From Aromatoleum tolulyticum (GTDB lineage Bacteria > Pseudomonadota > Gammaproteobacteria > Burkholderiales > Rhodocyclaceae): a DNA stretch of 64,000 bases. The notes under the pieces were generated by a model that had not been told where the DNA came from, ran no database searches, and saw only the letters and a list, made by a program, of their open reading frames with translations. Made by a program: the position numbers and the translations under genes. Numbering within the stretch: position 1 is the stretch's first letter; each line of letters starts with the position of its first letter. Of this stretch, positions 16,739 through 25,031 are shown in pieces. Location: the NCBI RefSeq assembly GCF_900156155.1, contig NZ_FTMD01000005.1:62001-126000 (forward strand), read 5' to 3'.

Positions 16739-18247
16739 ATGATGCACGAGCTGATCGCCGCGATCGATCTCGGATCCAACAGTTTCCGGCTGCAGGTCGG
16801 AAGGATCGTCAACGACCAGATCTATCCGCTGGACGGACTCAAGGAAGCGGTGCGTCTTGCGGCCGGTTTGTCCCCCAACAAGATTCTCGACACAGCGGCG
16901 CAATACCGCGGCCTCGCGGCGCTGCAACGCTTCAACGAGCGTCTGCGGGGCTTCGACGGCGACTCCGTGCGTGCGGTGGCGACGAACACCCTGCGCGTGG
17001 CGAAGAACGCTCCGGAGTTCCTGGTGCAGGCGGAGGCCGCGCTGGGCGTGCCGATCGAAGTCATCGCCGGTCGCGAGGAAGCGCGGCTCATCTACGTCGG
17101 CGTCGCGCACACGCTGCCCGATCCGCACCGCCAGCAGCTCGTCGTCGATATCGGCGGCGGCTCCACCGAGTTCATCATCGGCAAGAGCTTCGAGCCCATC
17201 CTGCTCGAATCGCTGTACATGGGCTGCGTCAGCTACAGCCTGCAGTATTTCCCCGACGGAAAGATCGACAAGCGCGGACTGAAGGACGCCGAAATGGCGG
17301 CCAGCCGCGAGCTGCAGGCGATTGCCCACGCGTACCGCGAGGCCGGCTGGGAAGTGGCCGTGGGGTCGAGCGGCTCGGCCAAGGCACTCGTCGAGATCCT
17401 CGAGCAGAACGGCCTGTCCGACGGCGGCGTCACGCGTGAAGGCCTGGAGCGCCTGAAGGCCATCCTGCTGCGCGCAGGCAGCCTCGACCGCCTGCAGCTC
17501 GCCGGACTGCGGGGGGATCGCCTGCCGGTCCTGCTCGGCGGCTTTGCGATCATGTCGGCGGTGTTCAAGGAATTCGGCCTCGAGCGCATGGTGTTCTCCG
17601 AAGGTGCGTTGCGTCTGGGGGTGCTCTACGACCTTCTCGGACGCTACCACCACCATGACCTGCGCGATGCCACGGTGTCGGCCTTCGTCGCGCGCTATGG
17701 GGTGGATCGCCGTCAGGCCGACGAGGTCGCGAACACCGCGGCGCATCTTTTCGGCGGGCTCGTTCCCGAGAGCGTGCACGGCGACGGCGTGCATCCCGAC
17801 CTGCGCTTCCTGCGCTGGGCCGCGTCACTGCACGAGATCGGCATATCGGTCGCGCACTCGAGCTACCACAAACACAGCGCCTACATCCTTGCGAACGCGG
17901 ACATGCCCGGCTTCTCGCGCATGGACCAGGGGCGGCTCGCGCGCCTCGTGCTCGCGCATCGCGGCAAGCTCGAGCGTGTCGCCGCGCTCGATCCCGACAG
18001 CCCCGACTGGCCCCTGATCGTCTGCCTGCGCCTGGCAGCCGTCATCCACCGCGCGCGCGACGGCCGCGGCGTTCCGCCGATCCAGCTCCGCCGCGACGGC
18101 CGCGGCTTCATCGTCACCGCGAAGGATGGCTGGCTCAAGCAGCTACCGCTCACGGCGGCGGCGATCGACGAGGAACAGCGGCAGTGGTTCTCCGTCGGAC
18201 GCAGCCTCGTCCTGCACACGCATACAGGCCGCACGCTCGCCGCCTGA
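16739..18247 (+). CDS. ppx: exopolyphosphatase (Ppx/GppA family)
   Basis: A 502-residue Ppx/GppA phosphatase, which removes terminal phosphates from polyphosphate (GppA members act on pppGpp). The ASKHA nucleotide-fold motifs are ELIAAIDLGSNSFRLQV at 4-20 and VVDIGGGSTEFIIG near 135; a C-terminal HD-like helical domain includes HEIGISVAHSSYHKHSAYI. Length fits full-size Ppx. Two ATGs are adjacent (16739 and 16742). Divergent to ppk, so synthesis and breakdown genes share one intergenic region. Seven bases separate its stop from the next permease gene, which may therefore be read through. Confidence 0.94.
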   Translation: MMHELIAAIDLGSNSFRLQVGRIVNDQIYPLDGLKEAVRLAAGLSPNKILDTAAQYRGLAALQRFNERLRGFDGDSVRAVATNTLRVAKNAPEFLVQAEAALGVPIEVIAGREEARLIYVGVAHTLPDPHRQQLVVDIGGGSTEFIIGKSFEPILLESLYMGCVSYSLQYFPDGKIDKRGLKDAEMAASRELQAIAHAYREAGWEVAVGSSGSAKALVEILEQNGLSDGGVTREGLERLKAILLRAGSLDRLQLAGLRGDRLPVLLGGFAIMSAVFKEFGLERMVFSEGALRLGVLYDLLGRYHHHDLRDATVSAFVARYGVDRRQADEVANTAAHLFGGLVPESVHGDGVHPDLRFLRWAASLHEIGISVAHSSYHKHSAYILANADMPGFSRMDQGRLARLVLAHRGKLERVAALDPDSPDWPLIVCLRLAAVIHRARDGRGVPPIQLRRDGRGFIVTAKDGWLKQLPLTAAAIDEEQRQWFSVGRSLVLHTHTGRTLAA

Positions 18248-18254
18248 GACCCGA

Positions 18255-19379
18255 ATGCGCAGCCCCGAGATCGCAATCGATCCGGCGACGGTGCCCGGCG
18301 CACGCAGCCTGGTGCGCCTGCAGGGCGACTGGACGCTGCGCGCGCTGTCCTACCGGCTGCGGAGTTTCCGCGAGCAGCTCGCGGGCAGGCGCGACGACGC
18401 GGCGTGGTCCTTGACGGGCATAACGCGTCTCGACAGCTTCGGCGCCGCGCTGCTGTGGCATGCGTGGGGCAGGCGCTGGCCGGAATGCATCGAAATCCCG
18501 GACGACCTGCGCGCGATCGTCGGCCGCGTCGCTGCCAGTGCGGAGTCGCCTCTGCCGCGGGTACGGCGCTTCGGTATCGTCGACGCCGTCATCGTGCTCG
18601 GCGGCGCGCTGCTTTCCTTCCGCGACCACGCGCTCGATTTCACCCGCCTGCTCGGCCAGTTGTGCCTCGATCTCGCCTACCTCGCGCGCCATCCCGCGGA
18701 GTGGCCGCTGCGCGAGATCTCCGCCAACGTGTACAAGGCGGGGTTCAAGGCGATGCCGGTGGCCGCGCTCGTGGGCTTTCTGATCGGCGTCGTGATGTCG
18801 TATCTTTCGGCGCTGCAGCTGCGCGCCTTCGGCGCGGACATCTTCATCGTCAACATCCTGGGGCTCGGCATCATCCGCGAGCTCGGGCCGGTGCTGGTGT
18901 CGGTGCTGGTCGCCGGCCGTTCCGGTTCTGCAATGACCGCCCAGCTTGGCGTGATGCGCGTGACCGAGGAGATCGACGCCCTGTCCGCGATGGGAGTCTC
19001 GCGCACCATCCGTCTCGTCCTGCCCAAAGTCATCGCGCTGACCCTCGCCATGCCCTTGCTGGTGCTATGGACCTCATCGGTTGCGTTGCTCGGAGGCATG
19101 CTGTCGGCGTGGTTGCAGCTCGATCTCGGCATGGCCTTCTTCGTCGAACGGCTGCCGCAGGTCGTGCCGCTTGCGAATCTCGTCATCGGCTTCGCCAAGG
19201 GGGCGGTGTTCGGGCTGATGATTGCCCTCGTGGCCTGTCATTTCGGGCTGCGCGTCAGCCCCAACACGGAAAGCCTGTCGGCCAACACGACGGCGTCGGT
19301 CGTCTCGTCGATCACCGTCGTGATCCTGGTCGATGCGCTGTTCGCGATCGCCACGCGCTCGATCGGGGTGCCGCGATGA
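18255..19379 (+). CDS. Mla-like ABC permease with N-terminal STAS (MlaB-MlaE fusion), cluster 1
   Basis: A 374-residue protein. Residues about 1-100 resemble a STAS domain (VRLQGDWTLRAL and GITRLDSFGAALL), equivalent to separate MlaB in E. coli. Residues about 120-374 are the MlaE permease with five or six helices; signature stretches are LGLGIIRELGPVLVSVLVAGRSGSAMTA (split around 215-240) and MRVTEEIDALSAMG. MlaE-type permeases move phospholipids or other lipids between membranes. The ATG at 18255 follows ppx by seven bases; its last four bases ATGA start the ATPase gene. Cluster 1 comprises four overlapping genes to 21734. MlaC is absent. Confidence 0.9.
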   Translation: MRSPEIAIDPATVPGARSLVRLQGDWTLRALSYRLRSFREQLAGRRDDAAWSLTGITRLDSFGAALLWHAWGRRWPECIEIPDDLRAIVGRVAASAESPLPRVRRFGIVDAVIVLGGALLSFRDHALDFTRLLGQLCLDLAYLARHPAEWPLREISANVYKAGFKAMPVAALVGFLIGVVMSYLSALQLRAFGADIFIVNILGLGIIRELGPVLVSVLVAGRSGSAMTAQLGVMRVTEEIDALSAMGVSRTIRLVLPKVIALTLAMPLLVLWTSSVALLGGMLSAWLQLDLGMAFFVERLPQVVPLANLVIGFAKGAVFGLMIALVACHFGLRVSPNTESLSANTTASVVSSITVVILVDALFAIATRSIGVPR

Positions 19380-20155
19380 GCGCGTCGCCGGTGATCGAAC
19401 TGCGCGGCATCGTCACGCGCTTCGGCGCCACGGTCGTGCACGACGGCCTCGACCTGACCGTGCATCGTGGCGAAGTCGTCGCACTGGTCGGCGGTTCCGG
19501 CAGCGGCAAGACGACCCTGCTGCGCCACATCATCGGCCTCACGCGGCCGGCCGCAGGCGAGGTTTCGGTGTTCGGTGCTCCGCTGTTTTCGGGCAGTGTC
19601 CGTGAACAGCGCACGCGACGCCGCCGCTTCGGCGTCCTGTTCCAGCACGGCGCGCTGTTCTCCGCGATGAACGTCGCCGAGAACATCGGCTTTCCGTTGC
19701 GGGAACTGCGCATCGCGACCGACGCGGAGATCGCCAATCTCGTCGCCCTGAAACTCTCGCTGGTCGAGCTCGAGCCCGCGACCGCGCTGCTGATGCCGGC
19801 GGAGCTTTCGGGCGGCATGGTCAAGCGCGTCGCGCTCGCGCGGGCACTCGCGCTCGAGCCCGAACTGCTGCTGCTCGACGAACCGACGGCCGGCCTGGAT
19901 CCGGACCGCAGCATGGCCTTCGTCGAGCTCGTGCTCAGCCTGCAGCGCCAGCTCGGCCTGACCGTGGTGCTCGTCACCCATGACGTCGACACGCTCGCCG
20001 CGCTGGCGACAAAAATCGCGATACTCTCGGATCGACGCATCGTGAGCTGCGTCTCGCTCGAGGAAACGATGGAACTGGACCACCCCTTTGTCGAAAGCTT
20101 CTTCCGGCAACCCTTCCGCTATCGGGCCGGTGTCGGCCGGGGAGGCGCGCGCTGA
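19376..20155 (+). CDS. Mla-like ABC transporter ATP-binding protein (MlaF type), cluster 1
   Basis: A 259-residue ATPase with Walker A GGSGSGKTT (about 38-46), Q-loop FQHGALFSAMNV, signature LSGGMVKR and Walker B LLLLDEPTAGLD. The LSGGM variant and FQHGALF are typical for MlaF rather than general ABC ATPases. It should power the partner permease at the inner membrane. Start ATGA overlaps the permease stop, and its own TGA overlaps the ATG of the MCE gene, so translation is coupled throughout. Confidence 0.92.
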   Translation: MSASPVIELRGIVTRFGATVVHDGLDLTVHRGEVVALVGGSGSGKTTLLRHIIGLTRPAAGEVSVFGAPLFSGSVREQRTRRRRFGVLFQHGALFSAMNVAENIGFPLRELRIATDAEIANLVALKLSLVELEPATALLMPAELSGGMVKRVALARALALEPELLLLDEPTAGLDPDRSMAFVELVLSLQRQLGLTVVLVTHDVDTLAALATKIAILSDRRIVSCVSLEETMELDHPFVESFFRQPFRYRAGVGRGGAR

Positions 20156-21108
20156 TGGAGAATCGTGCCCATGCACTGGCCGCCGGACTGTTCGCCATCG
20201 TTCTTGCCACTGCGCTGCTCGCGTCGCTGTGGTGGTTTTCGGACGATGGCGACTCGCAGCGCACCTACATCCTCGAGTCGGCCGGCACCGTCACCGGCCT
20301 CAACCTCGAGGCGCGGGTGCGCTATCGCGGGATGGCCGCCGGCAAGGTGTCGGACATCACGATCGACCCCGCGGATCCGCGCAAGATCCTCGTCTACATC
20401 CGCCTGCGCAGCGACATCCCGCTGACGCAGGGAACGCGGGCCAGTCTCGCGTACCAGGGGGTCACCGGGCTCGCCTACGTCCAGCTCAACGACCGTGGCG
20501 AGAATCCGGAGCCGTTGGTCGGGGCGGGCGACGAACCCCCGCGGCTCAGGATGGAGCCGGGGACGATGGAACAGCTTGCCGATACGGCCCTCGACGCTGC
20601 GCGCAGGCTCAGGCTCGTTGCCGACAAGCTCGGCGATCTGGTCACGGACGAGAACATCCGCCGGGTCGGAAATACCCTGCACAAGCTGGAATCCGCGGCG
20701 GCGGGAGCCGACCGGACGCTGGCCGACGCGCCGAAGACGCTGGCATCGATCCGCGCGGTCCTCAACCAGGAGAATCTCGCCCGGCTTTCTAACACGCTGC
20801 AGAACCTCGAGCGTGCGAGTGTCGATGCCGGCCCGGCCATCGGCGAACTCAAGGTGCTGATGGCCAGGCTCCAAGGGCTCGCCGAGCGCGTGGATGCCGC
20901 GACCGCTGCCACGGGCGAGCGGGTGGCTGACGAAACCCTGCCGCAACTCAATGCCCTGCTCGAGGAGCTGAAAGGAACCTCGCAACGTATCGGGCATCTC
21001 GTCGAGGAAGTCGACGCGTCTCCGCAAATGCTGTTGCTCGGGCGGCAGCCGGCGCCGCCCGGACCCGGCGAGACCGGATTCAATTCCACCGCGCTCCCGG
21101 CGCGATGA
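20155..21108 (+). CDS. MCE/MlaD-family lipid-binding protein, cluster 1
   Basis: A 317-residue protein anchored by one N-terminal helix (ALAAGLFAIVLATALLASLWWF, positions about 8-29, split here by family criteria) followed by an MCE domain (about 38-120; VTGLNLEARVRYRGMAAGKV) and a long alpha-helical periplasmic tail with repeated Leu/Ala heptads. MlaD-like proteins form hexameric rings with a central channel for lipids; the long tail here resembles the coiled part of PqiB-like or LetB-like proteins more than short MlaD. The gene overlaps its neighbours by one base upstream and four downstream. Confidence 0.9.
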   Translation: MENRAHALAAGLFAIVLATALLASLWWFSDDGDSQRTYILESAGTVTGLNLEARVRYRGMAAGKVSDITIDPADPRKILVYIRLRSDIPLTQGTRASLAYQGVTGLAYVQLNDRGENPEPLVGAGDEPPRLRMEPGTMEQLADTALDAARRLRLVADKLGDLVTDENIRRVGNTLHKLESAAAGADRTLADAPKTLASIRAVLNQENLARLSNTLQNLERASVDAGPAIGELKVLMARLQGLAERVDAATAATGERVADETLPQLNALLEELKGTSQRIGHLVEEVDASPQMLLLGRQPAPPGPGETGFNSTALPAR

Positions 21109-21734
21109 ACCACCACGGAACTCTCATGACACTTCGAGCCTGGAAGCGGGGGGCAAGGACCCTCGGCGTGCTCGCCGCCGGCCTCGCGCTGGGCGCATGC
21201 GGCGGGTTGCCGCAACGGCCGGTCGTGCCCGCCATCTATGATCTCGGTCTGGCCGGAGCGGTTTCCCCGGCGCCTGCCGTCGTGCCGTCGCAGATCGAAG
21301 TCCGGGCGCCGTCCTGGCTCGCGACGTCGGCGATGCAGTATCGTCTCGACTACCGCCAGCCGGCACAACGCCAGGTGTTCGCCGAAAGCCGGTGGGCCGC
21401 CCCGCCGGCCGAAATGCTGCAACGGAGGCTGCTGCAGGCCCTGTCGGCGCCGTCTTCGACCGGCGGCGGCTGCCGATTGCACCTTGAAATGGACGAATTC
21501 ACCCAGGCATTCGACTCCCACGAGGCCAGCACCGCGGTCATCGTCGCGCGTGCCGAACTGCTGCCGCCGCGCGGTGAATATGCGCTCGCGCAGCGGATGT
21601 TCGCGCTACGCGAGCCCGCGTCCAGCGCCGACGCGAAGGGTGGCGTCACTGCATTTCGAAAAGCGGGCGAACGGTTGACGATCGAAATCGCGGGCTGGAT
21701 GGCGGATTCCGCCGCGGGGGCGTGCCGCCGCTAG
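21105..21734 (+). CDS. ABC-type transport auxiliary lipoprotein (PqiC-like), cluster 1
   Basis: A 209-residue lipoprotein. A lipobox LALGAC ends the signal peptide, so the mature protein would be acylated on cysteine about residue 32. The family (PF03886 type, like PqiC) sits at the outer membrane and is thought to receive the MCE tunnel. The ATG at 21105 overlaps the MCE stop as ATGA; an alternative ATG at 21126 gives a shorter, more typical signal (MTLRAWKRGARTLGV). The mature part has DYRQPAQRQVFAESRWAAPP, the family-like segment. Last gene of cluster 1. Confidence 0.85.
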   Translation: MNHHGTLMTLRAWKRGARTLGVLAAGLALGACGGLPQRPVVPAIYDLGLAGAVSPAPAVVPSQIEVRAPSWLATSAMQYRLDYRQPAQRQVFAESRWAAPPAEMLQRRLLQALSAPSSTGGGCRLHLEMDEFTQAFDSHEASTAVIVARAELLPPRGEYALAQRMFALREPASSADAKGGVTAFRKAGERLTIEIAGWMADSAAGACRR

Positions 21735-21829
21735 GGCGCCTCGCCGGCGTGTCACGGCCTCCGTTTCGTCGCAGGATCGGGCAAAATCAGCTATTCATTA
21801 CATGCACGAATAACACGGGAGAGATGACG

Positions 21830-22633
21830 ATGAGCGCACTGCCTCAGCAATCCGACAACGCACCGCTGCTGCTGCGCCGCGACGAGGGCGGGGTTGCATA
21901 CCTGACCCTGAACCGTCCCGGGCAGTTCAACTCCCTCTCGCGCGCGATGCTCGAAGCCCTGATTGCCGAGATCGACGCGATCGCGAAGGACGCGAGCGTG
22001 CGCGCCGTCGTGCTGGCGGGCGAGGGCAAGGCCTTCTGCGCCGGGCACGACCTGAAGGAGATGCGCGGCAACCACACCCTGCAGTTCCAGCAGGATCTCT
22101 TCCGCCTGTGCGGCAAGTTCATGGTCAAGCTCACCGAGCTGCCGCAGCCCGTCATCGCCCGTGTCCACGGCATCGCGACCGCGGCGGGCTGCCAGCTGGT
22201 GTCGATGTGCGACCTTGCCGTCGCCGCCGATGTCGCGCGCTTCGCCGTATCGGGCATCAACGTCGGTCTGTTCTGCGCGACCCCCAGCGTGGGACTGTCG
22301 CGCAACATGGGACGCAAGGAAGCGTTCGAAATGCTGGTCACCGGCGATTTCATCGACGCCGCGGAAGCGCAGCGCCGCGGGCTCGTGAACCGCGTCGTGC
22401 CGGTCGAAGAGCTCGACGCCGAGATCGCGAAGCTCGCCGCCGCGATCTGCGCCAAATCCCCTCTCGCGATCCGCATGGGCAAGCAGATGTTCTACCGCCA
22501 ACTCGAGATGGGCATGGAAGCCGCCTACCAGATGGCGGCCGAGACGATGGCGTGCAACATGATGAGCGAGGATGCCGCCGAGGGCATCGACGCCTTCATC
22601 GCCAAGCGCAAGCCGGAGTGGCGCGGGCGCTGA
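21830..22633 (+). CDS. enoyl-CoA hydratase/isomerase family protein, ECHDC3-like, lacking catalytic glutamates
   Basis: A 267-residue crotonase-fold protein. The acyl-CoA oxyanion segment CAGHDLKEM (about 65-73) is present. In the position of the first catalytic glutamate the sequence reads HGIATAAGCQLVSMCD, with Q for E, and the second catalytic region reads GINVGLFCATPS without glutamate. Both blocks match the ECHDC3 subgroup, whose reaction is uncertain, so ordinary enoyl-CoA hydration is doubtful. GGGAGAG six bases before the second of two close ATGs (21824 and 21830) favours 21830. Followed by tatD after 52 bases; near the etf and acyl-CoA dehydrogenase genes. Confidence 0.88.
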   Translation: MSALPQQSDNAPLLLRRDEGGVAYLTLNRPGQFNSLSRAMLEALIAEIDAIAKDASVRAVVLAGEGKAFCAGHDLKEMRGNHTLQFQQDLFRLCGKFMVKLTELPQPVIARVHGIATAAGCQLVSMCDLAVAADVARFAVSGINVGLFCATPSVGLSRNMGRKEAFEMLVTGDFIDAAEAQRRGLVNRVVPVEELDAEIAKLAAAICAKSPLAIRMGKQMFYRQLEMGMEAAYQMAAETMACNMMSEDAAEGIDAFIAKRKPEWRGR

Positions 22634-22685
22634 GCGTCCGGGGGCAGGGGCATCGGCGCCTGCCCGCGAGCCTGGTGTCGATGCA

Positions 22686-23456
22686 ATGCTCGTCGATACG
22701 CACATCCACCTCGACGCCGCCGAGTTCGACGCCGATCGTGCCGCGGTGATGGCAGCGGCGCGTGCGGCGGGCGTCGCCCGCTTCGTCGTACCCGCCGTCG
22801 AGGTCGCCAACTTCGACAGGGTCGCGGCCCTGTCGGCCGCCCATGCGGACATCGTCCACGCGTTCGGCATCCATCCGCTGTATGTCGGTGGTGCCCGCAA
22901 GGAAGATCTCGACATCCTGCAGGAGCGCCTCGCGCACGGACAGGCGGTCGCGGTCGGGGAGATCGGTCTCGACTTCTTCGCACCGGATCTCGACCGCGCC
23001 ACCCAGGAGCTGTATTTCGTCGAACAACTGAAGCTCGCCCGCCGCTTCGGGCTTCCCGTCATCCTGCACGTCCGGCGCGCGGTCGACGACATCCTCAAGC
23101 ACCTGCGCCGCATCGATGTGCCGGGCGGCATCGCCCACGCCTTCAATGGCAGCCGTCAGCAGGCCGACGCTTTCATCGGGATGGGTTTCCGGTTGGGCTT
23201 CGGCGGAGCGATGACGTACGACGGCTCGCGCCGCATCCGCGGCCTCGCGGCGAGCCTGCCGTTGGACTCGATCGTGCTCGAAACGGACGCACCGGACATC
23301 CCCCCCGCCTGGGCGCAGGGAGGGCGCAACGAACCTGCCGATCTGCGCCGCTTTGCCGAAGTGCTGGCCGGGTTGCGCGGTGCGTCGCTGGCCGAAATCG
23401 CGCAAGCGACGGGACGGAATGCCTGTGCCGTCTTCCCGGCGCTTGCGTCCGGCTGA
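22686..23456 (+). CDS. TatD family metal-dependent hydrolase/DNase
   Basis: A 256-residue TIM-barrel hydrolase. Metal ligands are recognisable: DTHIHLD (H6, H8), VGEIGLDFF, the family LHVRRA position, GIAHAFNGS and the terminal ETDAPDIPP. TatD-type proteins are 3'-5' exonucleases or related deoxyribonucleases acting on damaged DNA. The start at 22686 follows another ATG in a different frame by five bases. Lying 52 bases after the crotonase gene on the same strand, it is probably co-transcribed without functional link; convergent with the TetR gene. Confidence 0.9.
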   Translation: MLVDTHIHLDAAEFDADRAAVMAAARAAGVARFVVPAVEVANFDRVAALSAAHADIVHAFGIHPLYVGGARKEDLDILQERLAHGQAVAVGEIGLDFFAPDLDRATQELYFVEQLKLARRFGLPVILHVRRAVDDILKHLRRIDVPGGIAHAFNGSRQQADAFIGMGFRLGFGGAMTYDGSRRIRGLAASLPLDSIVLETDAPDIPPAWAQGGRNEPADLRRFAEVLAGLRGASLAEIAQATGRNACAVFPALASG

Positions 23457-23483
23457 TCCGTGCAACCCTGTCCCGGCGGCGCC

Positions 23484-24095
23484 TCAGTGGCTGGCAGCCG
23501 CGGCCGTGCGCTTCATGCTCGCGGACTGGGCGATGAGGTCGGCGATGTCGCGCTTCAGGCGTGCCACGTCGCTGTCGAACTTGTCATAGATCATCAGCGA
23601 GATGCCGAACACGTAGGCGTAGAGCAGCATGCAGCGGCTCGACGCTTCTTCCATCGGCACGCCGCACGCGAGGAACAGATCGCGCGCGCAACGCAGGCGG
23701 ATGTCGTCCACTTCGGCGACGATCGCTGCGGCGTCGACGTCGCGCCGCGCCCAGTCGCGCACCGCGAGTTCGATTGCAGCGCCGCGCCGGCTGCGGCTCG
23801 TGCTATAAATGTCGATGACGTGGTAAATCTGTTCCAGCTCCCGGCCGGGCTGGGCGCGCGTCTGTTTGACGATGTCGCGGATCCGCCCGTCCTTCCACAC
23901 CTGAAGGACGGCCAGCAGCAAGTCCCGACGATCCTGGAAGTGCCAGTAGAAGCTGCCTTTCGTCACCTTCAGGCGCTTTGCGAGCACTTCCACGCGAAGC
24001 CCGGCGATGCCCTCTTCGGCGAGGACCTCGGTGGCAGCGCTTACCCATGCATTGCGGTCTAGCTGGACGCGCGGTTTTAGAGGCTTGTTTTCCAT
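23484..24095 (-). CDS. TetR/AcrR family regulator, divergent from etfB
   Basis: A 203-residue repressor-type protein. The N-terminal helix-turn-helix is in residues about 14-60: AWVSAATEVLAEEGIAGLRVE then LAKRLKVTKGSFYWHFQDRRDLL. The C-terminal ligand domain is unassigned. It is transcribed away from etfBA, and the 184-base gap contains two CATAC-N6-GTATG palindromes spaced 21 bases centre to centre. I infer that it represses its own gene and probably the etfBA-acyl-CoA dehydrogenase genes, with an acyl-CoA as possible inducer; the ligand is a guess from context. Confidence 0.9.
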   Translation of the reverse strand: MENKPLKPRVQLDRNAWVSAATEVLAEEGIAGLRVEVLAKRLKVTKGSFYWHFQDRRDLLLAVLQVWKDGRIRDIVKQTRAQPGRELEQIYHVIDIYSTSRSRRGAAIELAVRDWARRDVDAAAIVAEVDDIRLRCARDLFLACGVPMEEASSRCMLLYAYVFGISLMIYDKFDSDVARLKRDIADLIAQSASMKRTAAAASH

Positions 24096-24122
24096 ACCAC
24101 CTAGTATTGACTAAAGGATGAC

Positions 24123-24138
24123 CATACGGTACCGTATG
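24123..24138. promoter_or_regulatory. perfect 16-bp palindrome, putative TetR operator 1
   Basis: CATACGGTACCGTATG is a perfect inverted repeat, 28 bases upstream of the TetR start codon. A size and symmetry typical for TetR sites. Confidence 0.75.
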
Positions 24139-24143
24139 CACTC

Positions 24144-24159
24144 CATACCTATGCGTATG
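24144..24159. promoter_or_regulatory. second CATAC-N6-GTATG palindrome, putative TetR operator 2
   Basis: Same outer arms (CATAC, GTATG) and the same length as operator 1, with a different centre. The two centres are 21 bases apart, two helical turns, which would put two dimers on the same face of the DNA. With the flanking C and G the arms become CCATAC / GTATGG. Confidence 0.68.
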
Positions 24160-24279
24160 GAACGATTTTTTCGGTCGGCGGTCAAGTGTTCATCGCAACG
24201 GCGTATTTTTCGCTTGGTGGCGGTAACATAATTCCCTTTCCACAATTTCGACCGACCTAACACGCAAAGGAGCGCGGCA

Positions 24280-25029
24280 TTGAAGATCCTGGTACCTGTC
24301 AAACGCGTAGTCGATTACAACGTCAAGGTGCGAGTGAAGGCTGACGGCACGGGCGTCGATATCGCGAACGTGAAGATGTCCATGAACCCCTTCGACGAAA
24401 TCGCTGTCGAGGAAGCCGTGCGGCTGAAGGAAGCCGGCATCGCCACCGAGGTCGTGGCGGTGAGCTGCGGTGTCGCGGCCTGCCAGGAGACGATCCGCGC
24501 GGCGATGGCGATCGGTGCCGACCGCGGCATCCTGGTCGAGAGCGACGCCGAGCTGCAGCCGCTGGCGGTGGCGAAGCTGCTGAAGGCGCTGTGCGACAAG
24601 GAGCAGCCGACGGTCGTGATCTGCGGCAAGCAGGCGATCGACGACGACTCGAACCAGACCGGCCAGATGCTGGCGGCGCTGATGGGCTGGCCGCAGGCCA
24701 CCTTCGCGTCCAAGGTCCAGCTGGGTGACGGCGTTGCGACGGTGATGCGCGAGATCGACGGCGGTCTCGAGACCCTCGAGATCAAGCTGCCGGCGGTCAT
24801 TACCACCGACCTGCGCCTGAACGAGCCGCGCTACGCGACGCTGCCCAACATCATGAAGGCGAAGAAGAAGCCGCTCGACACCGTCAAGCCGGCGGATCTG
24901 GGCGTCGATGTCGCGCCGCGCCTGGCGACGCTGAAAGTGGCCGAACCGCCCAAGCGCAGCGCCGGCGTGCGCGTCGCGGACGTCGCGCAACTCGTCGACA
25001 AGCTCAAGAACGAAGCGAAGGTGATCTGA
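24280..25029 (+). CDS. etfB: electron transfer flavoprotein beta subunit
   Basis: A 249-residue ETF beta subunit, which holds AMP and with EtfA carries electrons from acyl-CoA dehydrogenases to the quinone pool. The sequence opens [19 protein letters not shown] and includes [17 protein letters not shown] and [18 protein letters not shown], all conserved. The start codon is TTG at 24280, supported by AAAGGAG seven bases upstream and by the invariant KILVPVKRV beginning; no ATG lies near. Two bases separate it from etfA. Divergent TetR and two palindromes lie upstream and probably control it. Confidence 0.96.
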   Translation: MKILVPVKRVVDYNVKVRVKADGTGVDIANVKMSMNPFDEIAVEEAVRLKEAGIATEVVAVSCGVAACQETIRAAMAIGADRGILVESDAELQPLAVAKLLKALCDKEQPTVVICGKQAIDDDSNQTGQMLAALMGWPQATFASKVQLGDGVATVMREIDGGLETLEIKLPAVITTDLRLNEPRYATLPNIMKAKKKPLDTVKPADLGVDVAPRLATLKVAEPPKRSAGVRVADVAQLVDKLKNEAKVI

Positions 25030-25031
25030 AC

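Noticed and set aside
21824-21829. ATG at 21824 as start of the crotonase gene
   Set aside because: The Shine-Dalgarno sequence almost touches it; the ATG at 21830 has correct spacing.
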